Origin: Filosporella fistucella
Lineage: Eukaryota; Ascomycota; Leotiomycetes; Helotiales
Direction: 5' to 3'
Length of the DNA stretch: 64,000 nt
Assembly: GCA_030077755.1 (NCBI GenBank)
Contig: JAQJZZ010000011.1
Span: 2,294,001-2,358,000, forward strand
The translations under genes and the position numbers were made by a program. Positions 33,752 through 45,215 of this stretch are shown piece by piece (positions within the stretch are counted from its first letter, which is position 1; each line of letters begins with the position of its first letter). The notes under the pieces were generated by a model. It made no database searches. It saw only the letters and a program-made list of their open reading frames with translations, and was not told the DNA's origin.

Positions 33752-35753
33752 ATGGCTACCGCAGCCACCCAGAGCATGCCTTCGCATGCAATTCCTTCTT
33801 ACCAACGCGTTGAACCCGGTTCAGTAAATCTTCCTGTTGCGGACCTCACCAATATCAACTCCGAGAAGCCAGAGGAAATCGAGAAAGCTACTGAAGAATG
33901 GGTCAATGAATTCAACAAAGTGCTCCAGAGCTCAGACTTTGCAGGTCTCGACAATCTGTTCCTCCCATCAGCCTTCTGGCGTGACCACTTGTGCCTGTCA
34001 TGGGATGCTCATACTTTCCAAGGCCCAGAAAACATGAAGGATTTCCTGAAGAAAGGCTGCAGACTCAAGAGCGTTGGTGTTGACAAGAGCAGCGACTTCA
34101 GAAAGCCTACAGTCACTGCTTTCGATGGACAGGGCAAGATCATCGGGATTCAAACTTTCCTTACCACAGAGTCAGATGTTGGCAAAGGAATTGGTGTTGC
34201 GAGACTTGTTTCACAGGGCGGAAAGTTGAAGGTATTCACACTCTTCACTTCGATGAGAGAGTTGAAGGGTCACGAGGAAGCTATATTTGGACGTCGACCT
34301 GAAGGAGTTGCGCATGGTGGAAAGCCAGGACGAAAGAACTGGCAAGAACGACGAATTGCTGAGGAGAACTACGACGAGGGAGATCCTACTGTTTTGATTC
34401 TAGGTAATTGATTTCCTATGCACATATTGGGGATGAACTGATGTTTCCAGGTGCTGGACAAGGAGGCCTCACACCCGCAGCTCGACTGAAGATGCTCGGT
34501 GTGAATGCACTAATTATCGACCGAAATGAACGTGTCGGCGATAATTGGCGTCAAAGATATCATCAACTTGTCCTTCACGATCCAGTCTGGTATGATCACT
34601 TGCCGTATATAAATTTCCCACCTCATTGGCCAATATTCACGCCCAAGGACAAATTGGCAGAATTCTTCGAGACCTATGCGAAACTACTCGAACTCAACGT
34701 CTGGACCAGGACAACCATTAAGGAGTCGAAGTGGGATGCATCCAAGAAGAAATGGACTGTCGTAGTCGAGCGAGAAAAAGAACCTGGTGTTGTTGAGACC
34801 CGTGTTCTTCATCCAAAGCACATCATTCAAGCCACTGGCCATTCTGGAGAGAAGAATTTCCCATCACATATCCCAGGTATCAAGGATTTCAAGGGTGATA
34901 GGCTATGCCATTCTTCAGAGTTTACAGGTGCTAAGCCCAATGGAAAAGGCAAGAAGGCTATCATCGTCGGATGCTGCAACTCAGGACATGATATCTCACA
35001 AGACTTCTACGAGAAGGGATATGATGTTACCATGGTTCAACGCTCGTCGACATGCGTTATTTCTTCAGAAGCAATTTTGAAGATTGGGCTTGCAGGTCTT
35101 TACGATGAGACTGGACCACCCGTCGAAGATGCTGATTTAGCATTCTGGTCAATCCCTTCGCCAATCCTCAAGAACATTCACCAAGATGTCACTGCGCTAC
35201 AAAACAAGCATGATGCTAAAATTTTAGAGGGACTCGAGAAAGCTGGTTTCAAGCTTGACCAAGGACCTGACAATGCGGGGTTGTTTATGAAGTACTTCCA
35301 ACGGGGTGGTGGATACTACATCGACGTTGGTGCATCTCAGTTGATCGCTGACGGCAAGATCAAGATCAAACAAGGACAGGAAATCGCAGAAGTCTTACCC
35401 AACGGATTGAAATTTGCAGATGGTACAGAGCTTGAAGCTGATGAGGTCATCTTTGCCACTGGGTATAAGAATATGCGAACCCAAGCCCGCAGTATCTTTG
35501 GTGATGAACTTGCTGAGCAAGTCAAAGATGTGTGGGGTTTCGATAAGGAGGGGGAAATCAGAACTATCTGGCGCAAGACTGGTCACCCTGGTAAGTTTCT
35601 TTACAACAATCATATAATAGGAAGTTTTACTGACTCCAGATAGGATTCTGGTTCTTCGGCGGCAATTTAGCCTTGTGCAGATATTGGTCTCGCATGATCG
35701 CACTGCAAATCAAGGCGCTTGAGGAAGGAATTTGCAATTACGATGATAGATGA
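33752..35753 (+). CDS. flavin-dependent monooxygenase with N-terminal NTF2-like segment
   Basis: Three exons, 33752..34403, 34451..35590 and 35644..35753, 633 aa. The N-terminal 210 residues (EEWVNEFNKVLQSSDFAGLDNLF, FWRDHLCLSWD) look like an NTF2-like fold. The Rossmann FAD site VLILGAGQGG starts at about 214, split by intron 1; then RNERVGDNWRQRY, the FMO-type linker, the ATGHSG motif, the NADPH site IIVGCCNSGHDI, and EVIFATGYKN near the C-terminus. The last exon gives GFWFFGGNLALCRYWSR, the usual end of these proteins. This is the cytosolic FMO/YUCCA-like family that inserts one oxygen atom using NADPH and O2; the substrate is not deducible. It is convergent with the SDR that follows. Confidence 0.9.
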
Positions 35754-35946
35754 GAAAGGGCAATTGATATCGCGTTTCTGCGCTCAGGGTACCAGCGATG
35801 CATTTACTTTGTCATAGATGTATGTAGCGATGGAATTCGATTGCATTAAAAGCTTCCAAGATCTTCACCCCTCGAGCTTTCTATTAACAAATGTGCAATG
35901 TGCATGTCTTTCGACCAGCCACTGAACTGAAAAGTCTCTTGGCAGC

Positions 35947-36888
35947 TTAGGGATCAGCATCGGTACTATTCCAGACCTTCTCAGTCCGCTCAAGAGTATC
36001 TTCCATCTCTTTAATTTTGGGCAACCAACTCGCCTCCACTCCATCCCGTCCCAGCGGCAACCTCAAAAGATCCTCCAATCCTTTTCCCTTCCCTGTCCTA
36101 GTAGCCACCTCAAAGATAGCCCTAGCTCCCTTCTCCACATCCCCTGGCATCCCCTCTCTCTGCTCACCCGTCATATTCTTCACAAACTCTATCATCATAT
36201 CTGTTTCCGTCCCTTTGTAATCGTCCGGCATCTCCATCTCCGGCATATTCAAATTAGCAGCAAAAGAAGACCTGAATGCTCCAGGCTCCACGATCAAAAC
36301 GCGGATATCAAACGGTTTTACTTCATGAGAGAGAGATTCAGAGAAAGCTTCGAGAGCGAATTTAGATGCTGAGTAGAGCGAGCGAGAGGCTTTGGCTTGT
36401 ATGCCAGCGGCGGAGGAGATGTTGACTATTGTTCCTGAGCGCCGGGTACGCATGGAAGGGAGGAGAAGACGCGTGAGTGTCATGGGAGCGAAGAAATTGG
36501 TTTCCATTATTGAGTGAGCTTCTGCATTACTGAGGATTGTTAGTCATGTGATATCTCTCAAACAGTTTCATGAGAGAGGAGATAAATACCTTATGGTTTC
36601 AAACGCACCAAGAAGAGCATATCCCGCATTATTGACAAGAATATCTATGTGTCCGTACACAGAACACGCTTTCTCGAGAGCGAGCTGCAGCTCTGCTTCT
36701 GGAGAACAGATATCGAGGGTATGCCATACACCGCCCAGACTCTCGACTTGAGAGACGAGATCGGGTGTCTTGGATGGGGTGCGGGAGGTGGCTATTACTT
36801 TGTGGCCGGCTTTTAGGGCGATGAGGGCTAGGTTCAGACCGAAGCCTGAAGAGCACCCAGTTATGAACCAGACTTTGGGGGAAGACAT
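35947..36888 (-). CDS. short-chain dehydrogenase/reductase
   Basis: Two exons, complement(35947..36529, 36590..36888), 60-nt intron; 293 aa. The coenzyme loop is TGCSSGFG (about 10-17), with Ser-Arg-Thr after beta2 suggesting NADPH, then LDICSPEAEL, LVNNAGYALLG, the catalytic Ser in IVNISSAAGI, YSASKFALEAF and VEPGAFRSSF. It belongs to the classical SDR group with the TGCSSGFG motif, which includes retinol/17-beta-hydroxysteroid dehydrogenase-like enzymes and aflatoxin-type ketoreductases; the substrate is unknown. A TATA-like AGTATATAAAC precedes the start on the minus strand (about 36980-36990). Confidence 0.9.
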
Positions 36889-37749
36889 TGTGGGTGCTAT
36901 TTGGGATGGAATGATACGAGAATGGATTGGAAGTGTTGAAGCGATTGAAGAAGGGAAGGAGAAGGAAATATCTGGGAACTTTCACAGTTTATATACTCTT
37001 TTCATCCTCCTCAGATTCCTGATCAAGGTATCGGCATCGAGCTGACATGCAAGGTATGTCCATAGCCCGGAAGTCCGAGTAGAGAGACATATCTATTCAT
37101 CCCAGCTAATTGCATGAGAGATGCTGGGAGTTCATCGAATTATTCACGTAGGTTGTGGTAGTTGGAGGACGGACATGTAGGATGACACACTAGTGTAAGG
37201 AAAATGTGGTGATAAGAGCTAAATCCGGTTCGGAGTGGGGTGGGTGCAAGGGATAGGCGGCTGCCGCCTCGCTTGATGTGGATGTTGTCGGTGAGGGAGG
37301 GAGGGATAGCTTGATGTAGATGAGAACGATGGCGATGTGGTGATTGGGATGAGGACCTTTGGGAGCTTGTGGCTTGGAGCTATGTTTGTCAACTGAATGG
37401 GGAATGGATTGAGCACATTGATGAGGTGAGAAAAATGCATGTGACTATTTTGCGGCAGCTATCACGTGTTTCACGGTGATGGATCCAATTTTGTTATTGT
37501 CGGAAGTTTGCCAAGACTTTCTGCGCTTAGCGATCAACTCTTGATGGGATGCAAGATAAGGTTCCTACCACTAGAGGAAGATGGGAACGTCGTAAACTTT
37601 CGATTCACAGAATAATCAAATTAGAAACCCTCACGAACTGAAATGAGCACAATCGTTTCAGATATCAGTTGCATTCAGACAAAGGCCCAAGGATAGATTC
37701 TTGTCAGAAAAATGAGGTTCAATGAGCTACCGACTTCTTCTCTCAATAT
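36889..37749. other. intergenic, SDR promoter side
   Basis: It contains the SDR TATA element (36984) and a short GC palindrome GGCGGCTGCCGCC near 37257. CACGTG occurs near 37464. No supported gene. Confidence 0.4.
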
Positions 37750-38140
37750 CTAGAGCTTGTTGACCTCGTCGTTAACCATATTGTTCATTTCTGGATCGAA
37801 TCCAGCTGGCAGTCCCTCCTTTGAAGCAAATTCATCCAGGGCTGTAGAAGTAGAAATTAGAATTTGATGATAAAGTAGCTACAAGTTATCCGCAGAAGAA
37901 ATCACCCAACTCAGATCCAGCGGGTACCTGGAGATGATATTCGTGGGTGAAGAGTTCGCATACCTGAATCAATCAAGGTGTCTTCGGTCTTGTCATTGCT
38001 GCCGTTCCTGCTCCAATTAGTATGTTAGCCAAACGCTTGGGAATATGAGCATACGAGTTGTTGGCATTGTTATCACCATCATTACCACCTTGTCCGGACA
38101 TGTTCTTCTCAAGCTCTTCGAATTCATTTTCAAGACCCAT
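37750..38140 (-). CDS. small acidic hydrophilic protein, 73 aa
   Basis: Three short exons, complement(37750..37841, 37964..38007, 38055..38140), phases 2 and 1, 73 aa. It starts at ATG 38140 (MGLENEFEELEKNMSGQGG), passes through an Asn/Gly/Asp-rich middle (NNANNSNGSNDKTEDTLIDS) and ends ALDEFASKEGLPAGFDPEMN...VNKL. It is acidic, with no signal peptide or membrane span. A good donor/acceptor pair upstream (AAAC|GTGAGT near 38221 to TTCTAG near 38152) suggests an intron in the 5' UTR, and a TTATAAAG box lies near 38310, so it looks like an expressed gene. The splice model rests on consensus sites and the coding look of the tail; no function is known. Confidence 0.5.
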
Positions 38141-39207
38141 GATTTCTGCTAGACTAGAAGGATATGAGTATGACTTCGAAATAGAGTTTTCTGCCAAGGA
38201 CGGCTATGAAAGACACTCACGTTTGATTTATATAGGTCGAAAAGTAAAGTGAAAGTACTGGATGAGAATGAAAAGCCAAGACAAAGGGGGGAGAGCCAAG
38301 ACCTCTTTATAACCCCGCTCAGGAGAAGGTGAGCAGCTCAAAGCTTGTTTAGAGCCACTTGCAAGGATGCAGATAGATAGTTCAGGATGTTTCTGATAGC
38401 TCAGAAGCTTATTGGGTCTGGTTGCACCTACCTGCAGCGGTGTTTGCTACTTAGGAGTCCTGCTTCCATGTGGATAAAATGGAGGGCGAATTGGGTGCTT
38501 CGAGGGACAAACTACCAAGCACTTGCAGACGTCGTCGGGTAAACAACCCTGATTTAACGCTCGATCAAGTACGCATGAGGTCGGTCTAGAAGGACGTCAT
38601 TGGCAATCACAAGCCAGCCCGTGACTCAAAGCAAATCCTGTTCAGCTGAAGTCTTCAACAAATGCCAACATGAATAGCGGGAATATAGGTTTTGGACCTA
38701 TGGTCCGACCCTAAGCAGACAGATCAGGGCGTAAATGCCTCACAATTCGGATTTGACCAAATTTTCAGGGAACATCGTCCCTGTCCACTGGTGTGAGCTA
38801 CAACACTACCAACTCCTTGAGCTATCCAGTAATCAGAGGGAGGAGGAGAACAATGTCGGATCCACTTTGCTCTTATCTTCGTGTAGCCAGAAGCGGGGTA
38901 GAAGGTGGTGCAGATCCTTCCGTCCTATGGTCGAGTTGGCAATTCACTTGAAAAGCAAGTCAAAACATACTCTCCTCGTCGTATGCTATATAGTAGGTAG
39001 AGAACAGTCAAATACAAGCGGCTCTGAATTGGAAGTTGAGTCTTGGCAGCTTGGCATGTAGAAGACATTCATCACGTGAGACCCACCAGTTTACGATAAG
39101 AGCTCCATCTCAAGATAAGCCGGCAGGTTCACAGAGTCCGCGACATAAACTCTGCAACATCTTCAACAATAACCTAATTACTGCTTTATCCTACACTTGC
39201 ACCTAGA
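38141..39207. other. intergenic with promoters of two divergent genes
   Basis: The left part holds the likely 5' UTR intron and TATA box of the small acidic gene (-). The right part is the leader of the isoaspartyl-peptidase gene (+), with CACGTG near 39075. The frame at 38735-39061 is not supported. Confidence 0.4.
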
Positions 39208-40581
39208 ATGGAATACAAGAAACAGATTATTGCCCCTCGCCTGGTAATCCATGGCGGGGCTGGAAATATAACGCCCTCGAATCTTCCTCCTGAAAAGTAT
39301 AAGAGATACCACGATTCTCTCCTTTCGATCCTCGCCGAAGCTCATCACTTCCTTACCTCGCCCTCCTCATTCCCACTTTCTACCGCAGACTCAACATCTG
39401 CCATTGATGCAGCAACATTTGCAGTTACTCTTTTAGAAAACAACGAGCTCTTCAATGCCGGACATGGCGCTGTGTTTACTCGAGATGGCGTCAACGAACT
39501 CGAGGCTTCAATTATGGTCTCGAAAGGGAAAAAGAAGAGGGGCGTAGGAGTGATGGGCTTACAAAGAGTCAAGAATCCAATCAAACTGGCGCGAGAAATG
39601 CTGCTGCGCGGTGAAGACGATTTAGAAGGTGGAAATGGTGGACACAGCTCAGGAGCACAAGGTCACTGCCAATTACACAAATACAGTGCAGAAAAATTGG
39701 CAGAAGACTGGGGTTTGGAAATGGTTGAGCCGAGTTACTTCTTCACACAAACTAGATGGGACGAGCATATCAGAGGATTGGAGCACGAGAAAGCCGGCAA
39801 AGGAGTTGCAACATGGCATGCAGATTATTTCTTTCCCCAAGGAACCGTCGGCGCAGTCGCCTTAGATAACGAGGGTATCATTGCATGTGCAACTTCAACT
39901 GGTGGACTCACGAACAAGCTGACTGGAAGAATCGGCGATACTCCAAGTTTGGGTGCAGGATTCTGGGCTGAAGAGTGGGAGGAATCTCACTCGAGAGAAG
40001 AAATTTTACGACAGCCAGGACCTGCACTAATTCTGAGCGAAACTTTGAAAGGTCTTATCGCAGATTGTTTTCCAAATCCGACTATGTACTCTCCCTTACC
40101 AAACAGTGCAATCCACCACGATCTCTCTAAAGGCGACATAATTTTCCGATCGACTGGTATGTCAGGCACTGGTAATGGTGACTCCTTCCTACGAACAAAC
40201 GCAGTGAGAACTGCTTCAGCTATTTCAAGATATCGACCGCACGTCTCTCTGCAACAAGCTGTTACAGAAGTATCAGGACCTGGAGGTGATTTGGCTAAGA
40301 GCGCTGGTACTCGATGGCAGAAGACTGGGGAAGGCGAAGGTGGAATTATTGGAATTGAGTCCACAGTGGTACTAGATGAAAATGGCATGAAGAAAGTCGC
40401 TTCATCAGACATCGTTTGGGATTTCAATTGCGGTGGTATGTTCCGTGCTGCTGTTGGACGAAATGGAAAGCTTGTTATGAGAGTATGGAGACCCGGACAG
40501 CACACTGGCCTGGAAAAGTACAAGGGGGAAGGCGAGGAATATGAGAAGCACGAATGGTTGGGTGAAAAGATGCTGTTATGA
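39208..40581 (+). CDS. isoaspartyl peptidase / L-asparaginase (Ntn hydrolase)
   Basis: Single exon, 457 aa, longer than the common 310-340 because of a central insert. The family block LVIHGGAGN is at 12-20, followed by NAGHGAVFTRDG and ELEASIM. The autocleavage site is in QGTVGAVALD, with Thr213 as the new N-terminal nucleophile, then ATSTGGLTNKLTGRIGDTP (the substrate-binding STGG and the R-x-GDTP loop). STGMSGTGNGDSFLRT, which follows, also fits. The proenzyme cuts itself into alpha and beta chains and hydrolyses isoaspartyl peptides or asparagine. The catalytic set looks complete, so the gene should be active. No targeting peptide is seen. Confidence 0.92.
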   Translation: MEYKKQIIAPRLVIHGGAGNITPSNLPPEKYKRYHDSLLSILAEAHHFLTSPSSFPLSTADSTSAIDAATFAVTLLENNELFNAGHGAVFTRDGVNELEASIMVSKGKKKRGVGVMGLQRVKNPIKLAREMLLRGEDDLEGGNGGHSSGAQGHCQLHKYSAEKLAEDWGLEMVEPSYFFTQTRWDEHIRGLEHEKAGKGVATWHADYFFPQGTVGAVALDNEGIIACATSTGGLTNKLTGRIGDTPSLGAGFWAEEWEESHSREEILRQPGPALILSETLKGLIADCFPNPTMYSPLPNSAIHHDLSKGDIIFRSTGMSGTGNGDSFLRTNAVRTASAISRYRPHVSLQQAVTEVSGPGGDLAKSAGTRWQKTGEGEGGIIGIESTVVLDENGMKKVASSDIVWDFNCGGMFRAAVGRNGKLVMRVWRPGQHTGLEKYKGEGEEYEKHEWLGEKMLL

Positions 40582-41234
40582 TAGCATGAGGCGCAATTCC
40601 TTCTGTCTATTTCCACATAGAGCCCTGACAGTCTTCGCGGTCTCGTGCTAGGACATGAGATGGATTCTCGAAGAATTAATACTATAGAATTACTATTAGA
40701 CTTCAGCAACCACATACACAGCTAGTGCAGTTGTTTTCCAAAGTTTCGCTTGCGGCATCTGGGTGTCTAAATATTTTGGGCGTGATTCAGATGCTTCATA
40801 CTCAATTTGCCCCTCGTCGGTCTGCCCGAATTGCCAATGTACATGTACTGTGGAGCGATTAAAATATTCAGATATTTCTACGATAGTCATTCTGTACCAT
40901 AATACATGGTTGTTTCCGGCTTCCAAGATTAGATCTCCCTTGCAGATCCTTGTGAGAAGGGCATTGTGCAATGCCTTTGTTCTGAAATTACAATTTGTAC
41001 AAAAGCAGAGTGTACTGAAAATGATAGCTGCTAAAATTGGCATCAAAGAGCCGGATAGCGAAGACCAATAAAGCTTCTTTGTTCTCTTTCAATTTTTTCA
41101 CCAGCTCAATTTCCTTTTCGAGATGAAGAATGTTGTAACAAATCTAAAACCGTGCAGTCACGCATTACGACGAAAAGTTCAAGCAAACACCAGTATAAAG
41201 TATACAGTGTGCCATTTGGACATCGAGATTAATA
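40582..41234. other. intergenic, promoter of amidoligase gene
   Basis: A TATA-like AGTATAAAGTATACAG lies near 41191-41206, about 35 bp upstream of the amidoligase ATG. The 116-codon minus-strand frame at 40696-41046 has no recognisable motif and is not called. Confidence 0.4.
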
Positions 41235-42827
41235 ATGGAAAGACCGTTGACCTTCGGTGTTGAGTTCGAATTGTTCATCGCGTGCCTACTGGACGATGAA
41301 TCATTGATAGAGCCTAACAGTAAAAAGAGTGTTAAATTTCCTGCCGGGCCAGGCTATGAAATCCCAATAGTAAGCGCGAATCATACAGAGAGAAGAGCAG
41401 TTTGGCAACGGCAGAATGACCTTTGGGAAAGGATGTATGCACACGTCGGTAAGACGCTTCACGATGCAGCCCTACCGATAGACCTTAAGAACCTCGATGG
41501 TAAAAATCCAGCTCGTTGGCGGATAGAAAATGACTACAGCTTGTTGTGGGCGGGTCCAAAGGGTGATAAGTATCACTGGGGCTCACTTGAGCTCATCTCT
41601 CCGATTTACTACAGTTGCAAGGCAGCGTGAGACATAGTCGAGAAAGTATGCAACATTTTTAATGAGACTTACAACTGTTCAACGCCAAAATCTACCGGTT
41701 TCCATGTCCATGTCGGTCTCGGCATGGATGGATACACCTTCGAGCAACTCCGAAAGATCATTCCATTTCTCTGGGCCTTTTCTCCTCAATTGGACAGCAT
41801 CCACGATCCGATCAGGCTTTGTTCCAGCTTTGCCAAAGGAATGAGATATCACAGTATCTTTGCTCGCGAGTTCCGAAAGAAGAACGGGTTGCGCGCTACA
41901 CCGATTGAAGGTTTCAGAGCGCTACGAAGCTGTCAAAGTATTGCGGAACTGATTGAGCAGGCCTCATGGAATGATCGGCAGGGCAGTGGATTAAGTCGCA
42001 AGTATAACTCTTACAACTTTGGGGGACTTTTGGGGCTGTTTTTGAATACAGCCCCAGCCTCTGGTGAGCCTTTCAAACCCACGATCGAATTTAGACAACA
42101 CGCAGGAACTGTTGATCCAATAGCTTCTTCAATGGTAAGAATTTGATCTCTTTCCTTCAAGAATCTCCCCTGGTCGTTGACTCGTTACACAAACCGCACA
42201 TTCCTGTCTGAAGCACAAACTAACACTTTTCAGTGGATTCGCCCAGCCACCGGACTTGTCGACGGAATAATCAACATGAACGACGACATATATGAAGCAT
42301 TGGTTTCTATCATCGAACACGAGAAGTGGGAGAAGCTAGGCGACGGAAAGGACAGAGAACGAGAAGAAAAATACGGACCGATTCTCGCTGAGGAAGGATA
42401 TACCATTGTCGACCTTCTCAGGGATCTGAATCTCGATGATTGCGCCGAATACTATAGGGATAAATGGCATCGCCACGAACGTCTCCTATGCACGCACAGT
42501 GTACCCGTTCTCGTTAGACTTGACAATGGAAAGCTTGTAGACATTGAGACCCTCCCTCCATTCTTCACGACCTGGGAATACGAAACTACAGGATGGCCAG
42601 CAAGAGATACACAGGAATTTCGAGACATAGAACATATGAGGAGATTTTGGGAGGGAGTGGTTAGGGCGAGAACAATTGATCCTGATGCGTTCCCAGATGT
42701 GGATTTGAATGATGAGAGGTTTCCTAGGCATACTACGATTCAGGTTCAGCCTTCGCCGACCCAGGTTGAGTTTGAGAGGAGTAATGGGAAACAGGGTCTG
42801 GGTACTGGACATACTAATCAGCACTAG
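41235..42827 (+). pseudogene. amidoligase-family gene interrupted by one in-frame TGA
   Basis: Two exons, 41235..42134 and 42234..42827 (498 codons). The family features are clear: FGVEFELFIACLL at the start, RWRIENDYSLLW, WGSLELISPIY, STGFHVHVGLG, YNFGGLLGLF, TIEFRQHAGTVD. These match the fungal amidoligase (ATP-grasp-unrelated, glutamine-synthetase-like) enzymes that form peptide-type bonds. At 41628-41630 a TGA falls between CKAA and DIVEKVCNIF, and the same reading frame continues without shift through the rest of the domain. No phase-consistent intron removes it. Either a recent nonsense mutation, a sequencing error or readthrough. The rest of the reading frame shows no decay, so loss would be recent. 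The C-terminal 200 residues form the usual variable tail. Confidence 0.75.
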
Positions 42828-43545
42828 GTCATCCAGCTGTATTCTAAATTTCTTACGTCCAAGTTTCTGTACTTGTAGATCTCCCGTCCTACTAGACAAG
42901 GAGTTTTCTTCGAGGTACCTGATAATACGGCGTCTTGGACAAATTTAGGATCATGTGATATCTATGGAAAAACTCCGCAATCCGTTCGTGATTGACTTTA
43001 CGGATTTCTGTGTCTAGACAATGCTCTCATGCGAAATGAACGAGATTTTGGTGCATTTCTTGTAGAGATATCTCAACCATTATTACCTTAAAAATGCATT
43101 ATCACATGACCTTCCCTTCCCTTCCCCCATCTTTGCACGCTGATCTTATCCCAGTCTGCCACACGGGAAACCCTCTGTATGAACTTCCATACTGGCAGCA
43201 CCCAATCTAATAAAGCGGAATCGCTTCCAAAGATGGGATGTCCCCAAGCTTCACTCTCCGCCTTCTTAACTCCACTTCTCTCCGCATACAGGCCTTCAAT
43301 GGATTCTTCTTGCGCGTTATCATTACCGTTGCTTTGCCCGTGAACGCCTATCCGATATCAACTACTTGAGAAATCTGTCGCTGTGTTAATAAGAGGGGTG
43401 TGTGATACGAGAAGGGACGGCTTTACCGTACGAGCGATAACGGAGAGTTTGGAGAAGAGGATATATTCTGATCATTCTCCCTGAAGTGTGAGGAATCGTC
43501 GTGAGAGTCGTAGACGATAAGATAATCGTTTGAACATCTGTCAAA
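42828..43545. promoter_or_regulatory. intergenic and promoter of MFS transporter
   Basis: GGATATATTC near 43456 is TATA-like, about 90 bp upstream of the transporter start. No gene or repeat is seen. Confidence 0.35.
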
Positions 43546-45215
43546 ATGGGGGCTTTCCAACGTGTGAGACAGTATGTTAATCAGCCTTATGAGCACCCTG
43601 GTGAGGGTAAGCTGGTGAGGAAGTTGGGTATGTTACTTGTTTTGTACAACCTGCGGGTACAGATCTAGATGTTGAAGCTAACGATTACTAGATTTCTTCA
43701 TCCTGACTTTTTGCTGCTTGATGTACTTCACGAATTACCTTGATAGAAGTAATCTAGCGAATGCATATGTTAGTGGGATGAAAGAGGAATTGAATTTCAA
43801 AGGAAATCAATTGAATCAAATTAATACCGTATTTACTGTTGGGTGAGTGCATTTCCATCGTTCTGGGTTTTTGCAGGCGAAGGTGGGGAGAAGCGGGGTT
43901 AACAGGCTTTTGACTTTCTATCGGGACGGGTGTGACAATATGATGAGAAACATTCTTGGCTAACAAGAAGTAGATACGTGATCGGCCAAGTGCCTTCAAA
44001 TCTCGCACTGTATCATCTCAAGCCTCGCATATTCTTCCCAGGCATGATGATACTATGGGGATTCTTGACGATGATCACTGCCGCGACGCATCACCCCAAT
44101 CAAATCATGGCCATTCGTTTCTTCCAAGGCATCGCTGAGTCTTCCACCTTCGTGGGAACTCACTATATCCTTGGATCATGGTATACGGCCCGTGAACTGG
44201 GCAAGAGATCAGGCATCTTCACATCTTCAGGTCTAGCTGGGACGATGTTTGGGGGATTCTTGCAGACTGCGATCCACTCTTCGTTGAATGGTGCAAGAGG
44301 AATGTCCGGATGGAGATGGCTGTTCATTATTGACGGCCTCATAACACTTCCTATTGCTATTTATGGCTTGTTCTTTTTCCCTGATACTCCATCCACAACT
44401 TCTGCATTCTATCTCTCTTCAGAGGAGAGAGCGCTTGCAATTTCGCGTGTGCCTGAAGTCCCAGAACGTCAGCCATGGAATCTAGCATTCGTGAAGAGGG
44501 TTTTCGGAAGCTGGTACTGGTATGGATTCGTCATGCTCTGGATCATCGCCGGAGAGACAGAGTCATTCTCTTCCAACTCCCTGCTGGCACTGTACATGAA
44601 ATCCACGAAAAAGTACACCGTTGCTCAGTTGAACAATTATCCGACGGGAGTGCCTGCCGTCGGTATCGTATCAACATTGTTCTGGGCAACTCTTACTGAT
44701 TTCCTTGGTGGAAAGCGATATCTTGTCGGATACTGGATTGCGGTTACTGGTATTGTGACAGCAGCGATGATTCTAAATCCTGATGGGAGTGTCTCTAGTA
44801 TGTTTGGAGCATATTATTGGGCAGGTTCAGTGTACGCTTGCCAAGCGACATTTTTTGCTTGGGCAAACGATGCGATGAGATGGGAAGAGGATAGCTTGCG
44901 AGCTGTAGTGATTGCAAGTATGAATTGTGGGAGTAATGCTGTTAATGCATGGTGGTCACTTCTTTTCTATTCTGCGAATATGGCGCCAAAATTCACGGTA
45001 TGTTCCATTCTCGCATGGTAAGATGAGTAATACTGACTATCTCATAGAAAGGTATGTGGGCTATGATTGGTACCTGTATTGCGATGGCCGTCTGGACCAC
45101 TGGTCTCCTGTATTTCACCGTTAGAGCTGAGAAGCGACGGCTACTTGAGGCGCAGAGTGACGCTGTGGATGAGAAGACTTATGAGGTGACTGGCGGGGGA
45201 GATACCAAGGTTTGA
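43546..45215 (+). CDS. MFS transporter, anion:cation symporter (DAL5-like) family
   Basis: Four exons: 43546..43627, 43692..43842, 43974..44997 and 45048..45215; 474 aa. About 12 TM helices. TM1 is [25 protein letters not shown], with the DRSNL motif typical of the ACS family (allantoate, nicotinate and pantothenate permeases). Next come the helix-2 loop [50 protein letters not shown] and FFPDTP, then a Trp-rich middle ([22 protein letters not shown]) and a C-terminal half with [11 protein letters not shown]. The cytoplasmic tail is short and charged. It imports a carboxylate-type solute with protons across the plasma membrane; substrate not assignable. It stands alone, without a metabolic partner gene beside it. 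Confidence 0.92.

Noticed and set aside
40696..41046. 116-codon minus-strand frame between asparaginase and amidoligase genes
   Set aside because: No motif, competes with an overlapping plus-strand frame; not supported.
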